A stretch of 35,421 nt of DNA from Fragilaria crotonensis (GCA_022925895.1 JAKSYS010000649.1:1-35421); one strand, 5' to 3'. Positions 10,392 through 21,700 are shown, counted from the stretch's first letter. Notes: generated by a model not told the origin, from the letters alone. Made by a program: numbers and translations.

Positions 10392-11365
10392 ATGGACGCT
10401 CCATCACCTACTGTCAAGACTTGCTTGAGCATTCTGAAAAAGGTTCCGCCAAAGAAGTCGAGCGAGGTGAGTTGTGAGCGGCTTTCGTCATGCCATTTAG
10501 GTTGACATGATTAACGCTGACTCTCGCAAATCGGCAGACATTGGCACTGATCAAAGATGCGCTTGCGTCATCGGACGCTGCCATGAGTGAGCTGTCGCAG
10601 CGTGTGGTTGACTTCCCACTCCAGAGCGTCGAAGACCCCTTGACTCAACGGCGATTTCTCTTATGTGAATTGAACAAGACTGGCACCAGCCACCGATCTC
10701 CTTATTCCAACACATTCGTACCTCCGTTGGAAAATGAACAGCATCTTCTTAATGACAAGCTTCGAAATTTCGAATTGCATGCCAATGAAGTGTGGGATGC
10801 GTACACGCAATTGTATTATGGTAAAGAAGCACTGGGGTCCGTTTACGTCAAGGAAGCGTCGACGTCGTCTCTGGCATGCTTTCTAATTTCAAAAACTGTG
10901 GAGAATGACGAACGACTTGCAGAAGGGCAATGGAATAGTTCGCATACGGTACATATCGGAAAGGTTATCAATGGTGTGTGTACCTACAAGGTTTACTCAC
11001 AAGTCATGATTTCCATGGATCCAACTTGCGACACAACATTGGGAGCGCAATTGTCCAGGGTTACAGAACAGTCGGAACGCGTCGTCCCCGGCCAGGAATA
11101 CGCAAGTCATTTGGAAAATATGGGGAAAATGATAGAAGATGTCGAAATAGAGGTGCGATCCAACCTTGACGCCGTTACCATCCCCAAGACAAGACACGTC
11201 GTATCGGGCCTACGTCACAAAGTGGGCGGACCAGGGATGGGCATCCCCATCATGGCGCGAGCTAGACCCAAGGGCGGTGTGCCCATGCCAGGCATGATGA
11301 TGGGCGGAGCTCATTCCGCAGCGCTGAATGCAGCCGTACTGAAGCGTGCTGCGAAGAAGTCCTAA
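10392..11365 (+). CDS. CAPZB: F-actin-capping protein subunit beta
   Basis: Cytoplasmic subunit that pairs with capping protein alpha and blocks actin filament barbed ends. Exon 1 (10392-10466, 25 codons) ends at GAG|GTGAGT, intron 10467-10538 is about 71-72 bp and ends in GGCAG, and exon 2 runs to the stop at 11363-11365. The predicted product is 300 residues, slightly longer than the usual ~275. Family landmarks are RRFLLCELNKTG, RSPYSNTFVPPLE, LRNFELHANEVWDAYTQLYY, a GSVYV segment, and the C-terminal LENMGKMIEDVEIEVRSNLD helix before VVSGLR. The Met/Gly-rich tail (near 11220-11320) is an addition. The frame is intact, unlike several neighbours. Confidence 0.95.
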
Positions 11366-11405
11366 ATTTCAAGTTTTGTAATACCCGTAATTTCACATCA
11401 TTTTC

Positions 11406-12599
11406 TTATGAGATTTGTGTGTCATGATTGAGGCGCACCTGGGACCACCACCGCATGAATTGTCGAAAAGTGATCTTTCGGTCATGATTCGCATCAATTG
11501 TGTTGAAGGCTTTCAATGTATACAAGTCATCAAACTCCAGACCCAAATCCCAAATGAACTGAGCGAATTCGGAGGGGTTCAGATACCCGTCATGATCAAC
11601 ATCGTGTTTTATAAACTCCAGCCAAACGAAATTCTCATCTGCCAACGATTGTCGTAAAGTCATAAGATTCTGATAGGCTCGTAAGCCGCTCGTAATGGCA
11701 ATCAAACCAATGACCACCATAAAGGTTCCTGATATGAAGCACATGAATACTTCCTGTGCCATGTTCACCACTCCCACGAGAATGTACAGCATTCCTCTCC
11801 CCCATACCAATCTGAGGACATTCAGATGGCGTGTCACAAAATTTCTAAACTTTGCACGTGATCCCAAAGGGTCTCGAGCATAGTTGGAACGACCGTCGAT
11901 GATGCAAATCAAGAATCCATGACTGAGAACAAAGCACGACAAGATAGCGTGACCAGCGGTCAGGAATCCCGCCTCCAAAGCATAAGGCAGTACGGTCGTA
12001 ATCATGAGCCCGACTGCGCCCAGGACGGCAGGTATGCGAAGAGCGAGGGAGCCTTCTTCGGCTGCAAATTTCCATTGAATCAGTTGTGCCATTACGAGGG
12101 TTTCTGGGTTCGGGAGTGGTCCTTCGCTCATGCGAGCAAACGCTTCGTCATCGGACGAGACAGCGCGTTGAAGGTGCACCATTTTTTGTTGGTGTGCTGA
12201 TTGTGACGACGCTGTAATGTTTCTTGGAACCTCAGCGCTTCGTGGAGCAGTTCGATCTTCACCACCATGAAGAGCAACAATGGCTCCAAGTTCGGGGTCT
12301 GGCTCTCGTGATTCTTTATCTGTTTCGAAACCCCATTCATCCCTCAACTGCACTGGTCCAACCTTCTCTCCCCATGATGGCGGAATATCAACGTCACTGC
12401 TGCTATAGCTATTTTCAACCAAGTGCGTTTGCTTCTTGTTGAGCGCAAGCCTTACCTGCTCGTTTCTAACAGGGTCGCCGTTGTCATCGGCCAAGAGCGG
12501 TTGTTTTTTCGAGGTCAACGTGTTCCTTGCTTGCTGTGTTTCAGCAGTGCTTACCGATTTCTCAGGATGTTCCTGTCGCTTTGTACTAAATAGTCTCAT
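11406..12599 (-). CDS. COPI-associated-type membrane protein with C-terminal EF-hands
   Basis: A single-exon 397-residue protein. The first ~170 residues are polar and low-complexity. Four hydrophobic segments follow (about 188-206, 212-235, 267-285 and 288-306), with WGRGMLYILVGVVNMAQE, which resembles the COPI_assoc (TVP15-like) membrane family. The C-terminus has two EF-hand loops, DVDHDGYLNPSE (333-344), canonical, and DANHDRKITFRQ (369-380), which has Gln instead of the usual acidic residue at position 12. Calcium binding at the first loop is likely and at the second weaker. A Golgi/vesicle location is inferred from the family. It is convergent with CAPZB, 40 bp from its stop. Confidence 0.75.
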   Translation of the reverse strand: MRLFSTKRQEHPEKSVSTAETQQARNTLTSKKQPLLADDNGDPVRNEQVRLALNKKQTHLVENSYSSSDVDIPPSWGEKVGPVQLRDEWGFETDKESREPDPELGAIVALHGGEDRTAPRSAEVPRNITASSQSAHQQKMVHLQRAVSSDDEAFARMSEGPLPNPETLVMAQLIQWKFAAEEGSLALRIPAVLGAVGLMITTVLPYALEAGFLTAGHAILSCFVLSHGFLICIIDGRSNYARDPLGSRAKFRNFVTRHLNVLRLVWGRGMLYILVGVVNMAQEVFMCFISGTFMVVIGLIAITSGLRAYQNLMTLRQSLADENFVWLEFIKHDVDHDGYLNPSEFAQFIWDLGLEFDDLYTLKAFNTIDANHDRKITFRQFMRWWSQVRLNHDTQIS

Positions 12600-13469
12600 T
12601 GCCGAAAGCTCTTGATGGTGCGGTATGTGTATACTTGTTGTTGTTCCCTGATATGGAATGCTTGTACTTCGTACTACTTGAACTTTTCCAAGTCGAAACG
12701 AAAATGTGAGTGCAGCGAGGCATTTTCGGCGAGTCGTTAAATCGCGTCGCTATAGGTCTATAAAAAGTACGCCACACGCTATCATCGTAGGACGAGAACA
12801 TGGGTACAGTACGTCGTCATACTTCGTACGTCGTAGCACATGTAGTCGGGACTCGGGATACTCGGCACTCGGCACTCGACACTCGACTCGAGACAGCACA
12901 ACAGTATGACTATTGGAACTCCTTCCTGTAGCAAGCAGCAAGCAGCAAGCAGTATTCGTAGGCAAGTAGGTGTTAATACGGAAGTCTGGTAAATGACGGT
13001 TTCTTTTGACCGAAGTGGGGCATTGGCGAGAACTGCTGTACATATGATTACTGTGCATGGATTTGACACCTTCGATATCTTTCACACATCGAACGACGTA
13101 CTGTACCTGGTACATTACCACGGTAGTTCCACTATTAGCACCGTAGAATATGTACCAGGATACCTGGTAGTACTCGTAGTAGATGAATGATGGAAGGGGT
13201 TCATATACCAGTATGCATACATGGTACTGGAGTACGGTACTGTACTAAACTATATATGTAAACATGCAGAAATGAGGAGTGCTCATAACCTACTTAATTG
13301 CCTCATCGCCGTGTCATGAACCCCAGTGACGGCCAACCGCATGATTTGTCGAGAGAGACCACCCCAGTTTGTGTCGGAAATTCTGTGAATGCTCCAATAT
13401 CCTCATCTCATTCATTTGATCACAAACAACTCCTGATTCGAACGCTGCCACAACGCATGCTAAAAGTTT
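12600..13469. other. Spacer with short tandem and GTAC-rich repeats
   Basis: No convincing gene. It holds a degenerate ACTCGGC-type tandem array (12845-12895), three copies of AGCAAGC (12930-12952) and GTAC palindromes (13095-13250, for example GTACCTGGTAC). The open frame starting at 13298 overlaps the next gene out of frame and has no recognisable features. Confidence 0.55.
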
Positions 13470-14546
13470 ATGAATCGATTGATAGTCTTGGATCGCCTGC
13501 TTTTGCGAACGCACTTTCACTACGTCTCTCGCCCCATGAGGATTCAACGACCTTTTGCTTATTGCGTTGCTACATCGTCGTTGATCGCAACCCATGGCTT
13601 CGCTGTCCATACTGTCCCTTCAGGGCGTGCGTTGATGCACAGTACTAGCCGTCCCCAGGGACGACCCGAAACGTACGGCAACACCTCTCGTCGATCATCC
13701 AACTCCGATTCTATTTTCAAGTACGCCGACCCCATCCAAATCGAAGTTATGTCGTTCGGTCCGATGGGAGCGTCCGTCGATGTCGTCGGGCGAGGTCACA
13801 ATCCTAACAATCTAATTCCAGAGAACGTGTCTGCTCTAGGCAAAGGTCTCGTTCTGCAAAGAGAAATCCATTATTTTCGAGAAGCTAGAAACAATGTTGA
13901 TGTCGTCAAAGGGGAGGTTCTTCCAGCATACGTCCAAGAAGTTCGAGAAGACGGTCGATTGAACATTAGTTTGCGTGAACCGGGTGGCAAAGCCAAAACA
14001 GAATCAACTTCCAAACTCATTATGAAGCTTCTGGAGAAGTCGCCCGACGGCACCCTGTTGCTAGGTGACAAGTCTGCGCCGGAGGAGATTGGTGCATTTC
14101 TCCCTGGGGTTAGCAAAATTGCTTTCAAGAAGGCAGTAGCGGCGCTTTATAAAGAAGGCATAGTAAAACCCGGACCTCTGTCGATATCACTCATGGATGG
14201 AATCCAAGCGCGTAAACCGGGCGTTAAGACCGAGTCAGAAACACGAGTTTCGAAGACGCGCAATGATCAAAGTACTTACCCGGAACCTGGCGCCAAAGCC
14301 AAGGCACAATCGACTTCCCAACTTATTTTGAAGCTTCTGGAGAAATCACCGAATGGCACCCTGCTGCTTGGTGAGGAATCTACTGCAGAGGCAATTGACG
14401 CGCTTTTGCCTGGAGTCAACAGGATAGACTTCAACAAGGCGGTCGCCACGCTGGTCAGACAAGGTAAAGTGAAACCCGGACCTCTGTCGATATTACTTCT
14501 AGGTGAAAGAACGGCCAAACCAAGACGACAACGCCCTCAAAAGTGA
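13470..14546 (+). CDS. S1-like and winged-helix repeat protein, CvfB/YitL-like
   Basis: 358 residues from Met at 13470. The Met at 13536 (MRIQRPFAYCVATSSLIATHG) is an alternative start and gives a signal-peptide-like N-terminus with Phe just after the possible cleavage point, as in diatom plastid presequences. Residues about 88-169 resemble an S1-type OB fold ending GRLNISLREPG. Residues about 180-242 match the C-terminal winged helix of bacterial CvfB proteins (LLLGDKSAPEEI...SKIAFKKAVAALYKEG). The module is repeated at about 282-345 (LLLGEESTAEAI...DFNKAVATLVRQG). RNA binding is inferred from the bacterial family. Plastid location is a weaker inference. The frame is intact to the TGA at 14544. 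Confidence 0.7.
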   Translation: MNRLIVLDRLLLRTHFHYVSRPMRIQRPFAYCVATSSLIATHGFAVHTVPSGRALMHSTSRPQGRPETYGNTSRRSSNSDSIFKYADPIQIEVMSFGPMGASVDVVGRGHNPNNLIPENVSALGKGLVLQREIHYFREARNNVDVVKGEVLPAYVQEVREDGRLNISLREPGGKAKTESTSKLIMKLLEKSPDGTLLLGDKSAPEEIGAFLPGVSKIAFKKAVAALYKEGIVKPGPLSISLMDGIQARKPGVKTESETRVSKTRNDQSTYPEPGAKAKAQSTSQLILKLLEKSPNGTLLLGEESTAEAIDALLPGVNRIDFNKAVATLVRQGKVKPGPLSILLLGERTAKPRRQRPQK

Positions 14547-14551
14547 TTTGA

Positions 14552-14713
14552 GCGGCATTGGAGACACTACCTGATGGCAACCTGTCGTTAGGAGAGTAGT
14601 CTACTCCAGAGGAGATGGGGGTGCTTTTGCCAGGATCCCACTAGGCCGACTTCAAAATGGCGGTCTTCGCGCTGTGTAAAGAGGGCAAAGTGAAACCCGG
14701 GTCTCAAAGCTGA
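14552..14713 (+). pseudogene. Decayed third winged-helix repeat downstream of the CvfB-like gene
   Basis: Immediately after the stop of the preceding gene, in another frame, translation gives LPDGNLSLGE, stop, STPEEMGVLLPGSH, stop, ADFKMAVFALCKEGKVKPG. This aligns along its length with the two intact winged-helix repeats upstream. It has two in-frame TAG codons and is out of frame with the gene. It looks like a third tandem copy lost by a frameshift and then eroded. Confidence 0.8.
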
Positions 14714-14801
14714 AAGTGCGACGACGTATTGATAGTAGTATAACACTAGCGGTGTAGCATTTTATCTAGTAAAGGTGATTTATTGTTTTGGACGTGAAAC
14801 T

Positions 14802-16143
14802 TTACCCGTTCATTAGTCGTGGTATAAGATTGACTTTCGGCATTTTCGAGAACCACAGATAGTCTGATACCTTGGTTTGATAATCAATATTGGTAGGAGC
14901 TGTTCCAATTTCGAGTCGCAAGTACCGACTAAGAGATAGAGTCTCCTCCGCACTTGGATTCAACAACATGGTCGTAATGCAATCGTCAATAACCTTGTTT
15001 TCCTCTTTGTTCAGAAATCGGGAGATACGTTCCAATCGACCATTGTAACCTCCATGAACCGCACATCCTCAATAGGTGCAACGAAGATAACTAGCGATTC
15101 TGGTCGAGCAGCAGCATAACAGCAGCAGCTGTAGCGCCTGTTTCGTGCACCAAGATGCGTTCGGCAAAAAGTTACCTACTTGGTCTGCCTTGTCTTGGGG
15201 TTCAAAGTCTTTGAGCAGTGAGCGATCAGTGTACAGTCGAAACTTGGGATCCTGAGTCATGGCAATGAAACCTTCGAATCGAGAACGTATTCAGCTCGGC
15301 GATCGGCATCAACGTTTTGCAGCCCTCTTGATCGAACTATTTTCTGATCGTCAATTTCAGGGACATGGCGATCAAATCAAGACCTTTCAATTTGGCAAAC
15401 TCGAGAAGTGGTTTGTACAATTGAGCAGTAGAGTCTGAGACTCCTGCCTTGGTCAAGGCCTCAATTACTACTTCAATGTTGGCGTTTGAGGAAAACGATC
15501 CAATGCCGGTTGTGTGCTAAGGGGCGAACGGTAGTCCCAAGGCTGTCGAACCTTTCTGAGACTTTCTACCTTGCATAATGAAGTCCATCAGACTTTTTGC
15601 GAGGCCGACATCCTCTTCGGATGCATTCTTGGGTACACCCATGGCTACGAAAGTCGCGTACCCCTTGCCAGATTTCTTTGCTTCGTTTACATTTGTCCCG
15701 GTTGCGGATTGAACAGCACTGATCGTTCCGAAAACGCCCTTGTTCATCATATTGTTGAACGTGATTCGGTCTGAAACGACACCTGCCTTTCCAGTGCCAG
15801 ATCCTTTGCCTAGACCTCGGAGGATAGCTTGCTCCTGAGACGCACTCAAGGGTAAAAGAGTCGGAGGAATGCTAGAATCGACTCTATAGGCGAAGGGTCT
15901 CTTGGCAGGTTTATAGTCATCTGAAGATGCTCCTGCGATGGCGGGTATAGATCCAGCAGACAACAATCCGATGGAGATTGCTTTTCGTCGTGATATCTTG
16001 TCAGCAGACGAAGGCGATGCCTGTAGTTGAGATTGTGAAGTTGTTTGCTTTGTATGCAATACACCATTTGAGAACGAGTTCACTGAGCAACACAGTATGG
16101 CGGCAAGTATCAGCACGAAGCTGTTCGAGCCGTTCACGTTCAT
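14802..16143 (-). pseudogene. Broken thylakoid-lumen protein gene, possibly ChaN-like (DUF399)
   Basis: The N-terminal frame (16143-15517) has a signal peptide (VLILAAILCCSVNSF) ending in a diatom-like Ser-Phe junction. A Ser/Gln-rich transit region follows, then a twin-arginine lumen signal (SRRKAISIGLLSAGSIPAIA). This tripartite layout predicts import through ER and plastid membranes into the thylakoid lumen. A TAG at 15519-15517 ends this frame. Homologous-looking reading continues in shifting frames to 14802: IEVVIEALTKAGVSDSTAQ, LLEFAKLKGLDLIAMS, FIAMTQDPKFRLYTDRSLL and SDYLWFSKMPKVNLIPRL. Breaks lie near 15360 (G run), 15275, 15166-15170 (A run) and 15105. The C-terminal part reminds me of ChaN-type haem-binding proteins, but this is tentative. 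It may be a true pseudogene or a gene damaged by assembly indels plus one stop. Confidence 0.6.
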
Positions 16144-16870
16144 CCTTGTATGTTGTAATTGTTCGTTGTTGCACTCCGGAGTCCTCGCGCACTACCCGGT
16201 ACTTCTCCGTCAAGTAATGGCCTTGATTGATTGATGTCGACTCATAAAATATCAAGTTGACCTTGGGATTGGCTCCTTTCTGTAGATCGGCCGTTCGGAG
16301 TATGGAGTTCGCTGACGAACACGTGGACGTCGGGAGTCGGGAGTCGGGAGTCGGAACGAGGAGACGGCAAAACTGAAGCACATCACACATCACACATCAA
16401 ATATTCAGATGATACATACAACATACACGAAAAAGTGTGAACAGTAAAGAGCGGCCGGAATTGACAGTAGGGGATACAGGTACTGGAGTACGAGTTTTCG
16501 ACGGGACCAAACTACTGGCATAGGGCGTAGGGCGAAGACAGTAGGTCTTAACAAATAGTGCAAGTACTTGTACTGGAGGTCTGTGTACTGTACAAGTAGT
16601 GAAGTTTGCAGGCTTAATTACTGTACACTGAGTACTAGTAACGCTACAGAAAACCGTTATCGTTCCCCTTTTCTGCGAAGTTGTTTGTAAACAAAACGGA
16701 AATGAGAGTCGATTTCGGATTTTGACGTGATGACAACATAGCAAAATCGATTGTTTGTTTCATCGAGAGTATGGCTGGATTCACGAAGAGGATTCGCGAG
16801 GTAGAGCTCTACGTACTAGTACCACTATTTTTTTAGCGCTCGCATATTGAAAATTGATTTACACGCCAAA
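16144..16870. other. Spacer with GGAGTCG tandem and GTAC-rich sequence
   Basis: No supported gene. A four-unit GTCGGGA tandem lies at 16329-16354. GTAC palindromes occur at about 16480-16640. The rest shows no structure I can name. Confidence 0.5.
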
Positions 16871-18300
16871 TCACTTGCTTTTCATTCCATTGACCATGGC
16901 AGTGAATATCTCAACCAATTCTTGATATTCCGTGGAGCTTCTTGAAGCTACATCATCTCCTTGCTCTTCATGAGTGAAAGCACATTGAAGCTCCACAGAA
17001 AACGCAGTTTTGATAAATTCACGACCATTCCAATTTCTACTGATCACGCGCCAGGAGATGGCAGTAAAGGGAGCACCTTCTTCTCTTGTGATTCCAGAAA
17101 CGTTGTCTGATGAAGAGAACAGTTACCAGCATGTTGCCCAATTGAGTGTTGGTGTCAGTCATACCAAATGTCACGAACCATGATGACGATGACAGTGGAT
17201 CTTGGGATGGATCCAGATTCGAACCCTTAGAGCATCCCCACCAGGCGAACACGTGGTGAACTCCGTTTGGAACATTCTTGGAAGCATTTTCACCATTCCT
17301 ACTTTTTCCTTTCAAAATAAGGACGGAAGAGGCTCACAGAATGTCACTCCTCGGAACTTTTGCTCCCCAGACGTTGGATCAATTTGTTGGCTGTCGATGT
17401 GTCGACCGATGGCTTGCTCTCGACGTGACATGTGAAGTGCCATGAGTTGGGCATGCATTGCCTGGATACAGATGAAGGTCATAGCAGACTAACAGGGAAG
17501 ATGAATTTGATACTGTCACCGATGAAGCCTCTGTTGTTGGTGTGCTCCTTGATGGTGCTAGCAAGCAGCTCCAAACGTTTTGGCTACTAGAGCCCAATCC
17601 TGGTTCCATCGCTGGATCAATGCATCACGGCATCTCGTGATCTGTTGTCACTGCTAAGAGATAAGGAATCACCCATCATCATCCTGCAGGACTCGAGTCA
17701 TGGACACCGCACGTGTGAGGAACTTCTTGACGCTGGGAGCCCTTCACTTGCATTTGTCACCCGACACGGCGGTGGTGCGCAAGTTTCGAGATTTTGCTGT
17801 AAAACCTATCCAGAAGTTGCCAATTCTCTGCCCATTCAAGTTCATGAATCGGGAGAGACAGAATTGGCTGATATATGTCAATATCAATTTGAATAACCGG
17901 ACTTCTTGGCCAGTATTCGATTTGTCAGGATATGTCAATGACCAGCCAAGATATCTCATACAAGATTGGCATGAACTACACAATCCTGCTGCCCAATACA
18001 AACCTAATTGTCAACAACTTCAAATTGATTGGTGTTGATTGAAAGATCAAATGCTACTTTCTGAGTGGCTGCCTCACCCTGCCAAGAAATTTGAACGAAT
18101 ATGCTACTATGGCACATCTCGGATGTATTTTGTTGGGTGCGGTCGCCTGCAATCATGTTGCGTACAATCATAATGCTGCTTTCTTTAAAGCAGACCTCAC
18201 TATATTTATCCAACAAGCCGGGCAATCAAGAGCATGGCGGATGAGATGGAATCACTTTGATTTCAGCATACCCTTTCTTGGTGTTCGACTGTGGGCTCAT
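16871..18300 (-). pseudogene. Decayed gene of unknown family
   Basis: Minus-strand reading from a Met at 18300 gives protein-like sequence broken by stops and frame changes. It starts MSPQSNTKKGYAEIKVIP, has a TGA near 18225, then continues GLLDKYSEVCFKESSIMIVR and AFDLSINTNQFEVVDN to a TAG near 18004. Further stretches are HTNNRGFIGDSIKFIFP (near 17500), VPNGVHHVFAWWGCSKGSN (near 17250) and WFVTFGMTDTNTQLGN (near 17170). The C-terminal stretch is VISRNWNGREFIKTAFSVEL, ending in a TGA at 16871-16873. I do not recognise the family. Nonsense codons as well as shifts make real decay likely. The opposite-strand frames here are shadows. Confidence 0.45.
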
Positions 18301-18713
18301 TCCTCCTGGTCATGACTCATGACTGCTCACCATCTTGTTGCCATTACCTTGCTTTGTTGGTGCAGATCTCGTCACGCTGGCGCTCACGTCGCGGGTTCTG
18401 AAACTCTCGAACATTATATTGTACATCGACTAGACTAGCTACTTCTTCATTGCCACAGTTGGGGTCTATTTCGGCTAGATGAACAAAAGCTGCACTGACA
18501 ACCCGATTAGAATCACCAATTCAGTAGCTGTACCGTAACCTTGGTATACTTTTGACGTCGGAAATAAAAAAATTAATACTAGGCCTACGTAGAGCTACCT
18601 CGTGTACCCAAAATATGCATCCAGCCATAGAGCACTCCGGTAGAGACCTGCTGGAGACACGACATCACTGTACACGCTTGGATGATTGTCATTCCTTCCT
18701 GGCATCGACCAAT
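18301..18713. other. Spacer upstream of MUS81
   Basis: About 410 bases between the divergent start of the decayed gene and the MUS81 start. It presumably holds the MUS81 promoter. I see no distinct motif. Confidence 0.45.
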
Positions 18714-21700
18714 ATGCCACGGGCCAAGGATACCAAGGTTTGGAATGAAGACTTGACGCTGGCCTTTGCTGCTCGTGCGCAGCAGGCACTGGCAGAAGGA
18801 AAGAGTTCGACCATCGGGTGGAACAAAGCAGCAGAAATCATCCAAGCAGTTCGCAAGGATATTTACAAAGCTAAGACTGGGCGGTAAGCTGCATTAGGAA
18901 ATCTGATTTGACTCTCTCTGCACCGCTTCTCACATTTCCGATACAGAATCTACAACCTTCCTGAAAACAAACTCGGGAAGAACGCTCTTGCCTTGGCTCA
19001 CGATATCATGTCAGGAAATAAATCTATCATTCCTGATGGACATATTCCTCAAAATGAGGAGCAAGCGAACCTGGCAGGTCAGAAAGGAAGCTGGGATAAC
19101 TATCCATATTTGAAAAAGATCAAAGCCGTTCTTTCCATCTGCTCTTTGTTTTGTTTTCTAAGTTATCTCACATGATTCTTCATCCATTTTAGATGAGGGG
19201 CGGAGCGTATGCAATATTAATGGCATTTCACCACTCTTCGACCAAAACGCTTTCCAAACCTCAGATTTGCCAACTCGCACAGCCATACTGCGACGAAGAT
19301 ATGGATGCCGATTTTCATGCTGGTCGCATGCATGGGGCATGGGCTGCCAACAAAACCCTATTGAAGCACCATCTCCTCACCACAGAAGGGAACAATCGTC
19401 AATACATTCACGGAGTTGGCTTTCGCTCCAATGGATGTGCTTCATTTACCCTCACAAGCGATGGCGAACAATTCACTGAAGCCATGCTTCGCAAGTTTGG
19501 TGCAAGAACTCAGCGGGGAGCAACAGGTCGTTCGTCCAGTACGATGACAAAGGCCGCGGTATTCAGTACACAGGACCTTTTCACCGGCACGCCTCAACTC
19601 GTGACTGCACAACCCCCCTCACGTCGCACTACCATGAAGGAAGAGTTCGTGAGTCCAGTCAAACGACCATTCGCAGGAACTGGATACAAGCTTGATGCGG
19701 CATCACCAGGAAAGCGAATCCGTCCAGCCGAAGCTGCAGCCGCGGCCGCTTTGGCACGCGCAGCTTGTCAAGATTCCAAGCGATCATCAAATGTTGTTCC
19801 ACGCTCGCTCTTTACTCCAACTCCAACCAGTGAATCATCACGAACATTCATATCAGAAAAAGCCTCTCCTGCGGGGCGTAGGCTCTTCAATAATTCAGTT
19901 ACCATCATAGAGGAAGACAGTGACGATGAGATTCCGCCTCCTTCACTTTTTGCAAAGAAGCAGCCCCTGGAAATCTCTCGGCGACGCCTAGGTGGGAACT
20001 TGAAAGCGTTTGACCTTTCGGGAGACAGCGATAGTGATAGCGACGATTACGGTACACCCAGATTCGCCAGCGATGCAAGAGACATTAAACCACGGAAGGA
20101 TTCATCGGTTGTAGACCTGTGTGGCGAGGAATACGATTCGAAAGAGCCCGCGATAAGGATGGCGCCAAACGATGTCATCTGTTTGGACTCGGATGATGAC
20201 GAAAAGCCCGCGTACCGACAAGGACTGGTTGTAAACCCGTATGATACGGAGGTGGGCACGAGCACAGAATTCACTTTTTGCATAGATGATCGGGAGAGAA
20301 TTCGCAATGCCGCCCCCGACGTCTTCGGACAGAACTGAGTCGCCTTCTGGAAACCGGTTGTCTCAAGTCTGTTTGGCCAGAAGCATTGAAAGACCCTACT
20401 GTCAACGAAGTTCAACTTCGCTTTGGCGATTTTCTTTCTTGTTGGGAAGCCAGCGCTTGGATGTCGTTGTAGAAAGGAAGCAGATTCGTGATCTCGTCAG
20501 AGATCGACCCAAGAGATCACTGGAAGCAGCTAGCAAAAATGAGGGATAATTTTCGGCATGCAGTGTTCCTGATTGAAGTTGACCCTCGTGAAGCTGCGCG
20601 ATTCACAGCACATGGATCCCAGAACCTCGAAGGTTGGAATGCATACAATACTGTGATTGATGATGAGAAATCTTACTATCTATTCATGTGCCGCGCATTG
20701 CTTTCTCATCGATCTGTTAAGTTTATACAGACCCGAGAGTTTCAGAGCTCCCTCCGAGCAGTGGGTGCGTTGGGATTGATGGCAGCATTCCTTGACATTG
20801 TACTTAAAGAGGACCCAGAGCACAATGCTCGTCCCGTTGATCAGTGTGCGCAATTAAAGAAGCGCTTAATTGCCGGTGGTCTTCCGGATGCTCTTGCGGA
20901 TCGAGTTGCCAGGGAATGCGGAAGTGCAAGACACCTGGATTCCCTTTACCAGGAATGCTTTGATCAAGAATGCAAAGAAAGTTTACTGCTTCCTCTGGTA
21001 GAGAGTATAGGCATTGAACATCTCGCAGCTGGAGAAAAATCTTCATGGAGTGATGCCATCTTCAGAACGTTCTATTCAGTGCATTCTGACGTCTCCAATG
21101 CAGCGACGTCGTACCGAAAGTTCCAACCAATTGTCACAGATCACGGTGAGCTTCTCTCTGCTTTGCACATGGACTTGGATGCAGAGGCAGCTCTGGATGC
21201 CATGCTATCCAAACCAAAGAAAGATGCATGCCACTTTCGCCGACGAGTCAATATCACTCTGTGCGAAGACCAGGCTGCACTGCTACCCTTGCCTAAGCCT
21301 GAATCATTTTTCACCCTAGCGACATCCGCCGTTCAGCCTTATGGTGCGTCAGTTCCAACCATGGTTTTTAAAACGAGTTCAGGGGCTCTCTGCTCCCCTG
21401 ACCTTTTTGTTCAGATAATTTCGGGCTCGTTTTTTGTAAACGAAGTCAAGGCTGCGATGCGCCAAATCGATTCTGAACATGTCAAGGTCGCACGACTTGC
21501 GGGATCGTCCATTGTGAAAGCTTGTACATTGCCGGGAAGGATGTCTACCACGTGTCGAAAGATACTGATCATTCATGGAATGTCGTCAGCCCTCGAGGCT
21601 GAGGCCAAAAAGGCTGGGTATCAGGCCGAACTTAAGGCGCTGCTTGATGTTGTCACTGCCGATTTGATGCTGGAGCACGATATAGTAGTTTTGCAAGCGC

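Noticed and set aside
12930-12952. CRISPR-like direct repeats
   Set aside because: Three short adjacent AGCAAGC units without spacers; a simple tandem repeat in eukaryotic DNA.
17200-17270. tRNA-like TTCGAA loop
   Set aside because: The flanking bases do not form T, anticodon and acceptor stems; the motif falls in coding-like sequence of the decayed gene.
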